A DNA stretch of 64,000 bases from Tenrec ecaudatus. Lineage: Eukaryota > Chordata > Mammalia > Afrosoricida > Tenrecidae. Both the position numbers and the translations under genes were made by a program. The first letter of the stretch is position 1. Each line of letters starts with the position of its first letter. The notes under the pieces were generated by a model. That model had not been told where the DNA came from. It ran no database searches and was given only the letters and a program-made list of their open reading frames with translations. The stretch is taken from NCBI RefSeq assembly GCF_050624435.1, contig NC_134539.1, forward strand, positions 148,529,525 to 148,593,524, given 5' to 3'. Shown one piece after another: positions 24,605-36,076 of the stretch.

Positions 24605-24769
24605 AGCCTCAGCAAGATGGATTGACACAGTGGCTGCCTTAATGGGCTCAAACCACAATTCTAAGGCTTGCTCAGAAGCAAACAGGAATCCGTCTGTTGC
24701 ACAGAGCATTGCTGGGAATGGGAATTGCCTGGATGACATCTGACAATGACAACAACAAACAGAAGAGAT

Positions 24770-25585
24770 ATCTGTACTAACAGCATTTATTAAAACAATG
24801 CATTGTTGCAGTGTCAGAAAACATGACACGTTTTCTTTGTGGCAATCCTGTATTCTCTGGGAAACTGTGTCCACATGTCCTTCATGTTGTTTCTATAATA
24901 ATTTTATGAATGGGACAATTACACATCTCACTTTGAGTGATCTGGTCAACTATTAGGAAATCTAATAAAACAAGTTTTAGTTTTTAACATATTTGCTCCA
25001 TTATCCTAAGTACTTTCTATCTTTGATATATAAATCATGGCTTTTCACACAATTTTTATGACTTTACACAATTTATTCTTTTTCTCTAGAATGCCATGTC
25101 CACTTCCTTTGCCTCACTGAGAGAACCTCTAACCATACGTGGAGATGCGGCTCAAATTCTTCCTCCAGGAGGTTTTCCATTCCCGTCCTCATCTAAGTGG
25201 AAAGTATAGTACGTCAGTGCTGTTTTGTATCTTCAGAAACTAGTCTAGCCCTTGGCATGCTAAGTATAATATTACATGTCAAATAATGCCGTTGTTGATT
25301 ACCAGAGGCAAAATATGTAAATTGACAACCTTGTATCTCTTGGCTTTAGCTATAGAAAATAATCCCAATCAAGCTTTGCTGATTTATATTTTTTATTAAC
25401 CCGTGGTGATATACTGCTTTATTTGTCCACTTAGAACTTGTAATGATTCTTTCTTATTAAGGACCTGAAAAATAATTTTGAGTTTGGGGAGATTTTACTT
25501 CTGTAGAAAACCTAGTCAAAACTGTTCTGAAAAACCATGATGTGACTCAAATGACAGCTCTATCAAGTGCAACAATTTAATAAAG
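24770..25585. other. unique AT-rich sequence
   Basis: No repeat, exon or RNA gene recognised. Confidence 0.5.
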
Positions 25586-25587
25586 TG

Positions 25588-25775
25588 GGACTATACGTGG
25601 TATTGTGGATTGCACTTTGGACTGCTACCTGTGAAGTCAGCAGTTCAAACCTACAGGCAACTCTGTAGGGTAAAGGTGAGGCATTCTGCTCTCCTCAAGA
25701 TTTGTAGGCCCAGAAACACTATGTATGGTCACTATGAGTTAGAAAGGGTTCAATCAAAGTGACTTTTTAGACTAA
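25588..25775 (+). mobile_element. AfroSINE
   Basis: Head TACGTGGTATTGTGGATTGC, B-box-like GAAGTCAGCAGTTCAAACC near 25633, body and the tail GGTCACTATGAGTTAGAAAG near 25728. Confidence 0.8.
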
Positions 25776-25779
25776 TCTT

Positions 25780-26850
25780 TTTGTATTTAGTTCAAAGCTG
25801 ATGTTTTACAGGACCTAAGAGATGCTAAACCTCAGCTGTTACCTCTGTGATTCTCTGAAACGTTCCTATTCCACTCTGAATCCCACCCTTTACATTATGT
25901 AAACATGACCCGAGTCACTGAGAGAGAATATATCACTCTGTCACCAGCGTCAGGTGATATTATATACCTTTTATTCCAGCTTCCATGTTTAAAAGAAAAT
26001 AAAAGGGGCTCAGACTTACTACTTAAATCTCAGAATTTACTCCTTTCAAGTGAAAAATAGATCCACCTTCTGTACCTCTCTCTGCCTTTTCAATTAACAT
26101 TTATAATTCTCTCGTTAGGTAATAGTAAACTTGAAATAAACCCTGAGAAGGTGAAACAAGCAGAACAGGGGCGACAAGATAAAAATAAATGTATTCTCAT
26201 ATTAGCTTCTTCAGAACATTCTATTCCAAGGCAAAGCCTCAATATAATAAGATCATTTAGGGGGAGGAAAAAAAACAACTACCACCAGTCTGCACTGGGC
26301 AAAGGACCACAGATCTCCATTTTGTCTTCTCCCAGAACAACAACCAAAAAAGTGGGGGAGAGGAAGAGAAAAGTTCTCTGCAGGGCCTGTTGGGTAGGCA
26401 AGCAGGGGCATGCAATTGCATTTCTCCATGTTGTAGCCGTTGGGATTTCATCCATGTTGAGAGCCGGTATGGCACCACGAAGCAGTAGGGACAGGACTGC
26501 CGGTAGCAGCAATGCAGCTCAGCAGCTCTGCACAGAGCCAAGCCTGGGGCAGCGTCCACAGAGAGTATTTATTACGTAGTCAGGCACTTGAGAATATGTT
26601 TCTGGAAGCAAAATGAGATGATGATGAGGGAAATGGTGTAATGGACGGTGCCAAAATAGGTATAGCGGAGAACTATTCATTGGGAAAAGCAAATGCATTT
26701 GGGCAGGGAAAACACTTCTAACAATCTGCTTCCCTGTCGGAAGTATCCCCTTTCAGATAGAAAGATAAACAAAAGGGTATAAACAAGACTTGAAAGCAGT
26801 CTAATAATCTAGTTAATATTTGGCCACGTCTTTCTTCTCCTTCACTTTGA
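25780..26850. other. unique sequence
   Basis: Holds an open frame of 142 codons at 26151-26579 (plus) with antisense frames over it. The encoded product is basic and lacks any recognised domain, and there is no splice or promoter context, so I do not call it a gene. Confidence 0.5.
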
Positions 26851-26857
26851 AATTTGG

Positions 26858-27050
26858 AATACCCAGTGGTGCAGGAGCAAATGTGTCAGGCTGCTAACTC
26901 CAAGGTTCAAGTTCAAGTTCACCATCTGTTCCATGAGAGAGAGAGGAGGCTGTGGGCTCCTATGAAGATTTAGAAACCTGTGTGACAGCTCTGCTCTGTC
27001 CTATTGGATTGCTGTGAGTCAGGAGCAACTTGTAGGCTGCGGTTTCCTTT
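26858..27050 (+). mobile_element. AfroSINE
   Basis: Head TACCCAGTGGTGCAGGAGC near 26859, a small internal duplication TTCAAGTTCAAGTTCA near 26904 at the B-box, body AGATTTAGAAACCTGTGTG and tail TGCTGTGAGTCAGGAGCAAC near 27010. Confidence 0.8.
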
Positions 27051-27543
27051 TGAATTTTGTCTGTATCACCATGTGAATCTCTTTCTATGCCTGTGTCTAT
27101 AACTAGTGTATATCTGCGAGCCGTGTCTAGCCTTGTTTTATCCAAACAATGTCTATGGTTTATCTATGTCTGCTGGTATGTCTGTGTCCATTCCAATCTA
27201 TGTCCATTTCTATAGCTATAGCTACAAACATACATGCATGCACACACCTGCATATGTACATATTATTTCATGTTATATAACATCCCAATTCAGATAGATG
27301 GAGGATTCTTCTTTTCTTTCTTGTTGGATTGTTTTTCTTTCTCATCTCCCAAAATACAGACTTGAATTCAGACACATACCCGACCAGCTCATTTCTCAGC
27401 ATCCCTTTTCCTGGTTTGGGAACCTCCCTGCCCTCGTGGCATCACAATACCCAGGTGGAGTCACACGGGGGTGCCTACACACTGATGCTATGTGGTACCC
27501 ACAGCTCCAACTACTCAGGAATTGTCCCAAGGTGTGTGAGGTT

Positions 27544-27565
27544 TCTCTCTCTCTCTCTCTCTCTG

Positions 27566-27603
<38 letters not shown>
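27544..27603. repeat. compound (CT)n(CA)n microsatellite
   Basis: About 11 CT units (27544-27566), a TGAAA interruption, then about 17 CA units to 27603. Confidence 0.95.
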
Positions 27604-27607
<4 letters not shown>

Positions 27608-27796
27608 TAAGTCCCAAAGCACTGCTACAAAGGTTCCATTCCCAATGTGCCCAAGTTTATCTCGAGCAAAATGTGTTTAAAAACCTGTCTTTTTTTTAAT
27701 CAGCAGATGGGTTTCAGCAATGATACCCCTGCCTTAATCTCACAAAAGGCAGGTGCCTTCTGAAAAAGGCAATCAAAGCACAAGCTTCTTCTTCTT

Positions 27797-28130
27797 CTTT
27801 TTTTAAAAATCATTTTCCTGGGGGCCCATACAACTCTCATCACAATCCATGCATGCATCCATTGTGTCAAGCACATTTGTACATTCATTGCCCTCATCAT
27901 TCTCAAAACATTTGCTCTCCACTTAAGCCCCTGGCATCAGTTCCTCCTTTTCCCCCATCCCCCGCTCCCCCCTCCCTCATGAACCCTTGATAATTTATAA
28001 ATTTTTTTTTCATGTCTTATACTGTCCGATCTCTCCCATCACCCACTTTTCTGTTGTCCATCCCCCAGGGAGGAGGTCACACGTAGATCCCTGTAATCGG
28101 TTCCCCCTTTCCACCCACCCAAAACACAAG
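27797..28130 (-). mobile_element. L1 LINE 3' UTR
   Basis: T-run then CTGGGGGCCCATACAACTCT (about 27828), GTCAAGCACATTTGTACATT near 27866, the polypyrimidine block near 27950-27980, and CACCCACTTTTCTGTTGTCC near 28041. Well preserved, about 330 bp. Confidence 0.8.
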
Positions 28131-28205
28131 CTCCTGAGACGATCTGCTGGGCTAGGTCAATTCAAGTTAAGGTGAAAGTTACGGCAACTGTTTTCTGTTT
28201 CATTG

Positions 28206-28220
28206 TTTAATGGGTGGGGG
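28206..28220. repeat. G-run
   Basis: GGGTGGGGGGGGGG tract. Confidence 0.85.
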
Positions 28221-28475
28221 GGGGGTTGTTCTAAAGGGGTAATAATATTAGATGTTCTCAAAGGATACATGATCATCATGGGCACTTACAGAAAGAAGTT
28301 TTAAGAACATTGAAAACTGTATTGGTGAGGAAAGGGCCAAGAGAAGCTGTGGTGAGACTGTCTTTTCCCCCTATCACAATCATGCACGTCCCGTACTTTG
28401 TGGACAGCACAGGCCATGCTGTAAGCATTGTGTGGACAATCCTTGCCCGATTCATCCTGAAATCCGAATCATATT

Positions 28476-28505
28476 TCTTTATTTATCTATTTATTTATTT
28501 ATTTT
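28476..28505. repeat. (TTTA)n microsatellite
   Basis: About seven TTTA/TATT units with one TCTA variant. Confidence 0.85.
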
Positions 28506-28619
28506 GTTCTCCAAATCCAAAGAACATTGACAAGCAGTATGACCTGAGTGCCCACAGGATGCCGAGACAGACGTTAGACAGGGGTGTACCTGGAAGAACA
28601 AAGGCTCTTCGGGGAAGGA

Positions 28620-28798
28620 CTTTCACTGACTCGGTGCCAATTCATGGCAGCCCTCAAGGGTACACTTGCTCCTGTCGGTTTCTGAGGCCGGAACACTCTA
28701 CTGGAAGACAAAGTCTTATCTTTATACCACTGAGCGGCTGGTGGTTTTGAACTGCCGGCTTGCAGTTAGCAGCCAAATGCATCACAGCTACGCCCCCC
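28620..28798 (-). mobile_element. AfroSINE
   Basis: Minus strand: tail CTCGGTGCCAATTCATGGCA near 28630, body TCGGTTTCTGAGGCCGG near 28675, GAGCGGCTGGTGGTTTTGAA near 28733, head near 28775-28795 ending against a C-run. Confidence 0.8.
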
Positions 28799-28799
28799 C

Positions 28800-29345
28800 T
28801 GCAGAAGGCTATAGACCTAGGTGGAGGATATGTTGAGAAACAATAGCTTTAGATTTTGATGTTTTGTTTCATAAAGCTTGCTGTGATTTTGTGTCAGGAT
28901 GTATGTATGCTGTGTGAACAGGGTTTGTGTGTGACTTAGCTATTTATCATGTACCTTTTAAAAATGACAACTGGAATCATCAACCTTTGCCTAGTAGGTG
29001 CTCTTGGCGGGTCCAGATGCATATTGGGTGAAGGTAGCATGAATAGGCTTACCAGCCCATCTCTTTCTCTAGTTTATTAACAAAGAAGGGTTGGATACTC
29101 TCCAGAGAGCTGCCAGGATAAAAGAGTTTCAGTTATACCCAAGACCACAGGAGATAAATGTAAACACAGATGTTGAAGTAGTAGGGAACTCATGGCTTAA
29201 AGAACATTGTGTGTCCTTGTGATTCCACATGAACTATATCTGTAGCTGGCACATGCTCTCTCTCTGGAGCTGGTATCAGTTTCACTTCATGCCTTACCAG
29301 TTGCCTTCCATGATCACTTTTCCTTGTGCCCTGTGGGTCTTTCCC
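28800..29345. other. unique sequence
   Basis: Nothing recognised. Confidence 0.5.
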
Positions 29346-29348
29346 AGA

Positions 29349-29550
29349 AGCTCTGGTAGTGTGGTTACGTGTTGTGCTGTAATCTGCAAGGTCAGCAGTT
29401 CAAATCCATTAGCCTATCAGAGAAAGAGGAGGCTTTCTACTCCCATAAAAAGTTACAGTCTCAGAAACCCATGGAGGCAGTTCTAGTCTGCCTTTAGGGA
29501 CATCAACTTCAACCTTGACTTCAGCATCAACTCAAAGGCAATGAGGCTTT
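29349..29550 (+). mobile_element. AfroSINE with altered tail
   Basis: Head CTCTGGTAGTGTGGTTACG, AAGGTCAGCAGTTCAAATCC near 29388, body CATAAAAAGTTACAGTCTCA near 29444. The tail (CATCAACTCAAAGGCAATGA) carries an extra insert of about 25 bp relative to other copies. Confidence 0.8.
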
Positions 29551-29554
29551 TAAA

Positions 29555-30140
29555 AATATTTAATTCATTTTAATAGGTGTCTGTTTTGAAGCACTGTTAC
29601 TCTGTTTTTGTTTGGATCCCATAGTCACATGATTACTTTGCTTATTCAGCAATCCCTCTCTCCCCAGATGGCTTCAGATTCTTTTCTCTGGGAGCCAGGT
29701 CTCTGTACAGCATCGGCTGCCGTAGATAATGCCCATTCACCATCTCCACCCTAGATTATGTTTCCTCCTCATGGAGAGTTCTTCTCTACAATTTCCCCCT
29801 CATGTAATCTTTTATTAATCAGCCACCTGCATTAATAATTTCAACTATTGTCATCGGTGCCCCAATACTAATGCTCCAACGTCTGCTATCGATCCCTGAT
29901 TTTTGCCTTAATTTCTGGTGCATTGGAGCTCACAATCTGGGATCCTTATGAGAGTCCCAAACTCCTGCAACTTTCCTGACTGGACGCCAGCTGATAATCT
30001 GTTTGGGACTCTGGTTCCTTCCCAACCCCTGTGGTTCCATTGGATTGTGGCCTTGGGAACTTTTTGCATGTCCCCTCTCCTAGGGGCAAACTTGAACATT
30101 GAACTAGGCAATCCCAGACCAGCACATTTAACTGTTTGTG
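29555..30140. other. unique sequence, possibly an old unrecognised repeat
   Basis: No match to other families in the window. Opposed frames at 29908-30175 lack homology. Confidence 0.4.
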
Positions 30141-30144
30141 CCGA

Positions 30145-30340
30145 CAAGTTTTGGGGACTCATCGTAACCCTTTAAGACAGGCTGGAATTGCCCCTTATGG
30201 ATTCCCAAACCTGTAATCTCTCAGGGAGCACACCTCCACGTCTTTCTCCTGCAAAACCTCTTGTGGATTCACACCATCCGTCTTTCAGTTAGCAGGTAGG
30301 TATTTAGGCAATGGGTCACCAGGATTCCTTAGCCCCATCT
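30145..30340 (-). mobile_element. AfroSINE, diverged
   Basis: Minus strand: tail GGGGACTCATCGTAACCC near 30154, body ATGGATTCCCAAACCTGTAA near 30198, head GGTCACCAGGATTCCTTAGC near 30313. Confidence 0.7.
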
Positions 30341-30344
30341 TGAG

Positions 30345-32380
30345 TGATTTTCTCATGTGAGACGCTGTGTCACTCTTTGAATACAATAATCTGAGTTACG
30401 TTCATGGCTTTCTATTTCCCACAAGGCACCTGGCTTACTATCCCATATAGTGGTTGAAGAAGCATCCTGCCATATAATCCTCAAATCATTTTTTCCTTCC
30501 TTTCTCTCACTGATGACCTCTGTCCAGCCCCAGAATCAACAAGGAGCCATCATAATCACGTACAGAATAATGAGGTTCAGCAGCCACCTTGGACACAAGA
30601 ACCAATGCAGACAATATTGTAAGTATTTTTACTCTGCCTGGAGGAGGGCTCCAAACTGCTTTGTTGATCACTGATAAAATGTGACACTTGAATTCTTATC
30701 TTATTTTTCAACATTTTTGATGTGGGGCTACAAAACCCTTCTGTGCCTTTGCTTAATGCATTTCCCCCTTTGGGGACCTTCTTTGGTGAGCATCTACATG
30801 TATCAGCCATCTGATTTTCCAGACTACAGTTCAAGTCTGATCTTGTTTGTGGAAGGCCAAAAGCTATTTCTACCTGGTTTAAGTTGACAGTATATTTAAG
30901 GGTCTTAGAAGCATTGTGAGTCATCTGAGTCTTCCCGGAAGGACATGTTGTTAGGCAGTGGAAGCCATAGAGGGGAGAAATCTAGGGAAGCACTCTGTAG
31001 TTAGTTGCCCATGTACAATTACTGGGTGAGGTAGTATCTGGCGGGTCAGTGGGAGACAAAGGCTGGAACCTAGATCTTGTGGCACCCAATCTCCATTGAC
31101 CAGGGACATCATGGCCTAGCATATCATATGACCAGGGACAACTTGGCCTATGCATATTCACAATGTACACCCATTGAGACCTGCCTAGAAATGGGAGCTG
31201 AACAGGTAAACTTATCTCTGTCTCTATCACCCAGCCTGTGACTTGGTCCCCTCTGATTGGTTGTGAAGATGAAGCAAGCCTACCACTAAGTAAGCACTCC
31301 GTAAACGAAAGCAGTGCGACTCTCCCACCAGGCTTGGAGAAAACTGGAGATATCGATGTCCTCAAACACTAGTGACCTCACAGGGGAGTTAATGACAGGT
31401 TCCTTTCAATGCCATGTCACAATTATGCATGTGTCTTAGTTAAGAAGGGTCAGGCTGCCCCTCCCACTTGAGATGATGAGACATGATCATTTTATTCCCA
31501 CAATCAGAGCACATTAGGTAACTCCATCTATGTATCTACCTCTATCTCTACATCTCTATCTCTATCATCTCTATCTATTTTTAGATGTGGCATATGTTCC
31601 TTGGGAAAGTTCGTTTGGCCATCGGTGGTTTATTCCTGCCTCCCAGCCTCCCATGTATCATTTCTTCCTCCAGACTAGGCCAGGGAGAAGAGAGGCACCA
31701 TTACCCACACGCTCTCAAAAGCGAAGAACAGAAAAATGAAATAAAACACCATTCTACCACACCACCCCTTTACAGGGCCCGCCAAGCTGACACTTTCAGT
31801 ATTAGATTAGGTACATTAACCATCTCCTTGAGAGCGAGTTACCTCATTGCCAAATTGCCCCAACTGAAAAGGGTAACCGTCAACTCAGGGAGAAATTCTG
31901 AGTAATCTCAAGATAAGCAGCACTCTGGAGACTGTGTTGACAGAATCAATTCAGCCACTTACTGGCAAATCACTGTCTATCCCCGCGGCTTCTCTCTCAG
32001 TCATTGTCTGATAGGTTCACTGGGAAGTGTCAATGAAATAATGCATGTAAAGTCTTTGGCACCATTTCTGTAATACAGGCACTCAATATCCAAATTGCTT
32101 TATTATGCTGATGATTTACCCAAAGATGTGTTATCTCTGAGAATAGCTCCCAATGAGTTTTTCCTTCCTCTCTGCCTCTTGATATTCCCCCAGTACATTC
32201 CCTGTCTTTTTCCTCAAGTCAGCTGCATGCCATTTGGAAAGGTTCCAAGTTGATAAAGCCCAATGTAGTTGGGGTGGGATGGGGGTGGGGGTGGATAGCA
32301 GGGAGCTGAACAGCCCAGAGGTAATTAGATATGTGGCTTGTTGTCATTGTTGTGTGTGGAAAAGTGACCTTGACCTCTAA
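30345..32380. other. unique sequence with a tetranucleotide repeat
   Basis: No exon or confident interspersed repeat. The 30970-31380 stretch has a repeated ..CCAGGGACA.. motif (about 31099 and 31132) and may be an old LTR, but I cannot name it. A G/T-rich run lies at 32270-32296. Confidence 0.4.
31524..31582. repeat. (TCTA)n-like imperfect microsatellite
   Basis: Degenerate CTATCTATCTCTACATCTC units. Confidence 0.85.
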
Positions 32381-32384
32381 CTAC

Positions 32385-32550
32385 TCTACAGGACAGCATA
32401 GAACAACCTCGCAGGGTTCCCTAAACTTTCCTCTTCACGGGACCAGGTCACGTGGTCTTTTCTGCCATGAAGCGACTGGGTGGATTTTGTCCATCATTTG
32501 GTTATCAGGCAAGCACTTAACTACTGCCCTGCAAGGTGCCTTAGTGTTGG
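32385..32550 (-). mobile_element. AfroSINE, partial
   Basis: Minus strand: body CAGGGTTCCCTAAACTTTCC near 32413, GCGACTGGGTGGATTTTG near 32472, head ACTACTGCCCTGCAAGGTGC near 32521. The tail is lost. Confidence 0.65.
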
Positions 32551-32696
32551 GGCAAAAATACTTTTTTTTAAATCTGAGGTAGCACATACAACAATAGCAA
32601 ATGTACAATTAATGACTTCAGCTTCCAAGTATGGCATCTGAGCCATTATCTACTGACACATGGCTAGAATTGTTTTTGTCCATCTGTATAGGAGAG

Positions 32697-32875
32697 AAGT
32701 CCTGGTGGTGTAGTGGTTGCATGTTGGGTTTCAATCCACAAGATAAGCTGTTCGAATCCAGCAGCAGCTCCTTAGGAACAAGAGAGGTTTTCTACTCCTA
32801 TAAAGAGTTATAGTCTCAGAAACTCCCAGGCTCAGTTCTACCCTGTCATATAGGATCACTTGTGGGAAACAGGAC
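32697..32875 (+). mobile_element. AfroSINE
   Basis: Head AGTCCTGGTGGTGTAGTGGT (about 32697), CTGTTCGAATCCAGC B-box region near 32748, body TATAGTCTCAGAAACTCCC near 32810 and a truncated tail. Confidence 0.85.
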
Positions 32876-33059
32876 TGGGAAGAGAGTGGATGTAGACAGA
32901 TTCTTAATTCTCATATTTTGAGAAGCCTGACAGGCCAGGATTCAGGGTGGAGGGAGACCTTCACACTGGTGGGTTAGAGATGAGCCCCAATTACGTTATC
33001 ATAATTAAAGTTAATACCCTCTACATCCTCCCATAATTGTGCTGCCTTAAAGTTACCTC

Positions 33060-33440
33060 TTACAAGCACATGGCTGATTGCTATCTAGCTGACAGCTTTA
33101 TCTGTAGGAGCAGACATGCTGCTATTGCTCTTGCTGATCAGAGGACAGTCACTCCCCCTTACCTGTTCCCAGCACTGGTGTTAGGTTACACTTCCAATGA
33201 ACCCAGGGGCCCCTGGGATTATGGGAACAGCCCACTTTATTACTTATGTGGTTACCTGTAATTGGGGTGGGTGTTGGCTTCCATTCCCTGAGAGTATACA
33301 AGGTGAGTTGGAAATACATTATATTTCTCTCTCTGCTCAAACTTGGCTCCTGAAGCCATGAAGGAGGTGAGCACCCTAACCCTGTTGTCTGTGTCTATAT
33401 TTCTTATCTTCAATGACACAACCGTTCCCTTCTGGATACA
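33060..33440 (+). other. possible old LTR or promoter-like unit
   Basis: A compact stretch with GGGGCCCCTGGGATTATGGG near 33207, a TATA-like GAGAGTATACAAGG near 33290, and CTGTTGTCTGTGTCTATATTTC near 33381. The order resembles a retroviral LTR (U3-TATA-R-U5), but there are no verified ends, target duplication or second copy here. Confidence 0.25.
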
Positions 33441-33809
33441 AGGCTGGAACTCACAGTCACTGTGCGGCGGCACCTGCTTGCTGGCAGTGAGTTCGCTTTT
33501 GGATGTTGTCCCTAAAGGAGATCATGCGAAGGGAAGTGGATGAGTCTTGGGAGAGTAAGGAAACTGGGAAAACTCAATGCCCCATTGAAAATCAGAACCG
33601 TGCTTTCCGGAGCTTGCTGATGCACACTTCGACAAACATGTGGGCGCCCGTGGATCATGTTTCACAAGTCATAGGGGTTGCCCGCTGGAGCTGCTGCAGA
33701 GAGGGACCCCTCTGCATCCTACTTCCACATTCTGATTGGGCTCTGTGCTGCAGAACTTCGCTTGATATGGATCTTCTCAGTAAAAAAAGAATATCCGCTG
33801 TTTGGGAAC

Positions 33810-33975
33810 TGTTTCAGATGCACAATGACCTCGCATACGAGTCCCAAGCCTATACATCTTTATGGGAGTAGAAGGGCTTAACTTTCTCCCTCTAAACTGC
33901 TGGGGGTTCCAACATGTCTTGTGGTGAGCAGCTCAGCATGTATCCCACTGTGGCAGCAGGGTTTCCTCTTCCAGC
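33810..33975 (-). mobile_element. AfroSINE, diverged
   Basis: Minus strand: CATCTTTATGGGAGTAGAAG near 33858 (body), AACTGCTGGGGGTTCC near 33896, GTGGCAGCAGGGTTTCCTC near 33950 (head). The preceding open frame to 33871 is unrelated. Confidence 0.7.
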
Positions 33976-33979
33976 CAGT

Positions 33980-34795
33980 TTTCATAATTCCCACCAAATG
34001 ACTGAGTAGATTCATGCAGATTGGATTTTATCTTTTCCTGATGGGCCTGGGTAAGAGAAGGTGAAGGGTGTGGGGATGCTTTTAGGACTATATAATTCAG
34101 TGATGTTGGATTGTTAACAAGGTTAATTGTGATTTTTTTTTAAACTTGGGGTGCTAATAGGATGACCCAGCAAATTTTGCGATTATGCTGGGACTAAAAG
34201 AAGCCACTTCAGAGGCAGGAATGGGTGAATCTTATTACCGTTGAGGTGGGTGGGGAAGCCAAGTGTGAAGCAGATCTTTTGGATGCTGAAATTCCTGTAC
34301 TCTGAGCCTTCTTGAGCCAGGATACAGCTGTAACACCAGAGAGTGACAGACCAGGGGAAGAAGTCAAACCAAGAGCCAGATCATGAGACAGCATGTCATG
34401 TGCCCTTTCTAGTCCACAGAATCAGTAGAGTGCCTTCAGGTAGGAAACTTGCTTGTGAAGTGGAGTACCCCCAGAATCTGAATAGGTGGAACTAGGTTTG
34501 CTGACGAATAGAGCTAGAGCTGAAAATGTTTAGGTTGAGGCTTACGGTGGAGTGGCGTGCTCTTTGGTCATTTATCAGCAGCACTCCCAGAGGTTTGCCA
34601 GATTTCCCAAGTAAGGCAAAGACCAAGGGGGCCACATGTCCGAGAGGTCACGAACCAGAGAGATGCCTGCCTGAGGCAAGGCTGAGAAGAACTACATTTT
34701 AAACTTTTCTGATCTTGAATTGTAAGCAATAAGTTCCCTAACAGCTCCCAAATTCTGAGTCTTGCTTATGAGTTCTGTGTGGCCATTGCAGTGAA
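33980..34795. other. unique sequence
   Basis: Purine-rich, nothing recognised. Confidence 0.45.
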
Positions 34796-34800
34796 TTGAG

Positions 34801-35015
34801 GACCCTACTGGCGTAGCGGTTGTGGGTTGGGCTGCTGATTATAAGGACAGAAGTTCAGAACAACCAGCCAGCTTCAAGAGAGAAAGACAAGACTCTCTAC
34901 TACCGTAACATGTTACGGTTTCAGAAACTCACAAGGGCAGTTCTACCCTGTCCTATAGGGTCCCTATGAGTCAGCATTGCCTCGATAGCAGTGAGTTTGT
35001 TAGCTTGTGGTGAAG
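34801..35015 (+). mobile_element. AfroSINE, full-length
   Basis: Head GACCCTACTGGCGTAGCGGT, body GTTACGGTTTCAGAAACTCA near 34912, tail CTATAGGGTCCCTATGAGTC (about 34954), ending CGATAGCAGTGAGTTTG. Confidence 0.9.
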
Positions 35016-35019
35016 AAGT

Positions 35020-35530
35020 CTGATAATTGGCCATATTGGGCAGAGACGAGGGCATGTAGGAATGAATTCCTCAGCACATGTTCCATGGGTGCATGTGTGG
35101 CAAGCTTGAGTTGGAAGCTATTTGGCATTGCTAGGCCATAAGAAAGAGACAGCGCTAAATCCATTTGCAAAATACTTTGGATTCAATATTCCAGGATTTT
35201 GAACTTTAGTCAGATAGCAAGTTGGAACCCGAGGGACTTGCAAGGTGTCTCAATGATTAAATTCAGTGTTTATAAAGATTGCACTACTAACAAAGCTGAG
35301 AATACACCTAAAGTTCAATAGCTTGTTAATAGGGGCTGTATGTAGGAAATTATGATCATAACATCCCAAACTGAAAATATGTACCATTAAAGCTTAATTT
35401 TCAGATTTGGGTCCAAACAATTAATTAGTCAAATTCTGCACTGTGCTGTACACTCTAGCTGAATTTATCTAAAATAGTATAGAGGTGGAGGCAGTCAGGG
35501 AGTCAGATTAATTAATCTAAACTCTTGAGT
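35020..35530. other. unique sequence
   Basis: Nothing recognised. Confidence 0.5.
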
Positions 35531-35534
35531 TCTC

Positions 35535-35617
35535 TCCAGGGGTGTCAGGTGGTTTTGAACTGCTGACGTACCAGTTATTAGCCCCATGTTTAACCCATTG
35601 TGCCATCAGGCATCCCC
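35535..35617 (-). mobile_element. AfroSINE head fragment
   Basis: Minus strand: GGTGGTTTTGAACTGCTGAC near 35549 to TGTGCCATCAGGCATCCCCC. Only the 5' half of the element is present. Confidence 0.7.
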
Positions 35618-35652
35618 CAAGATCTCACCAATGCATATTTTCAGTGTTTCTG

Positions 35653-35860
35653 AACCCCTGGTGGCATAGTGTTACATATTGAGCTGCTAATATCAAGGTC
35701 AGCCGTTCAAAGCCCCCTGCAGCTCCTCAGGAGAAAGATGAGGCTTTCTACTCCCATAAAGAGTTACAGACTCAGAAACCCACAGGGACAGCTCTACCCA
35801 GTCCTATAGGGTGGGGTCACCATGAGTTGGAATCGACTCTATGTCAGTGAGTTTGAACCC
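35653..35860 (+). mobile_element. AfroSINE, full-length and well preserved
   Basis: AACCCCTGGTGGCATAGTG head, AAGGTCAGCCGTTCAAAGCC B-box region near 35695, body CATAAAGAGTTACAGACTCA near 35754, tail ATGAGTTGGAATCGACTCTA near 35821. One of the best-preserved copies here. Confidence 0.92.
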
Positions 35861-36076
35861 ATGTAGCACTGAGAGAGAGCACAATAAGCAATGTGTGAAT
35901 GGGTGTGAGAGAAAGGTCCACCTGAGGCAAAGACAGGAAGAGGTGCTTAACGTCAGTGTTAAACCCTACATCCCATTTTAATGTTGATAGATGACCTGGA
36001 GGTAATCCGATTTTAGGTTCTGTTTTTTTGTAAAAAGCAGGGGATTTTAAATTGTTCAAAATTTCTTTATATTACC

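Larger units (their letters stand above)
21155..24765 (+). mobile_element. RTE LINE, near full-length, interrupted by a solo LTR
   Basis: The most complete RTE copy here: 5' UTR-like region (21155-21480), endonuclease region (about 21530-22000), linker, RT (about 22900-23520), C-terminal region, and tail after the LTR ending near 24765. Damage is visible. The APE endonuclease motif reads VITGD-stop-N at 21960-21980 (W to TAG), and the RT YADD box reads YTDS at 23510-23521. Frameshifts break the ORF throughout, so it cannot be active. The solo LTR at 24123-24604 is excluded from its sequence. Confidence 0.85.

Noticed and set aside
26151..26579. 142-codon plus-strand open frame as a gene
   Set aside because: Low-complexity basic product without a recognised domain, overlapped by two long antisense frames, and no splice or promoter context. 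Fits chance in GC-richer sequence.
27298..27699. 133-codon open frame
   Set aside because: Contains the translated (CT)n(CA)n microsatellite and no recognised domain.
28310..28750. 146-codon open frame, the longest in the window
   Set aside because: It runs through a (TTTA)n repeat and then antisense through an AfroSINE, so it cannot be an ancestral coding exon.
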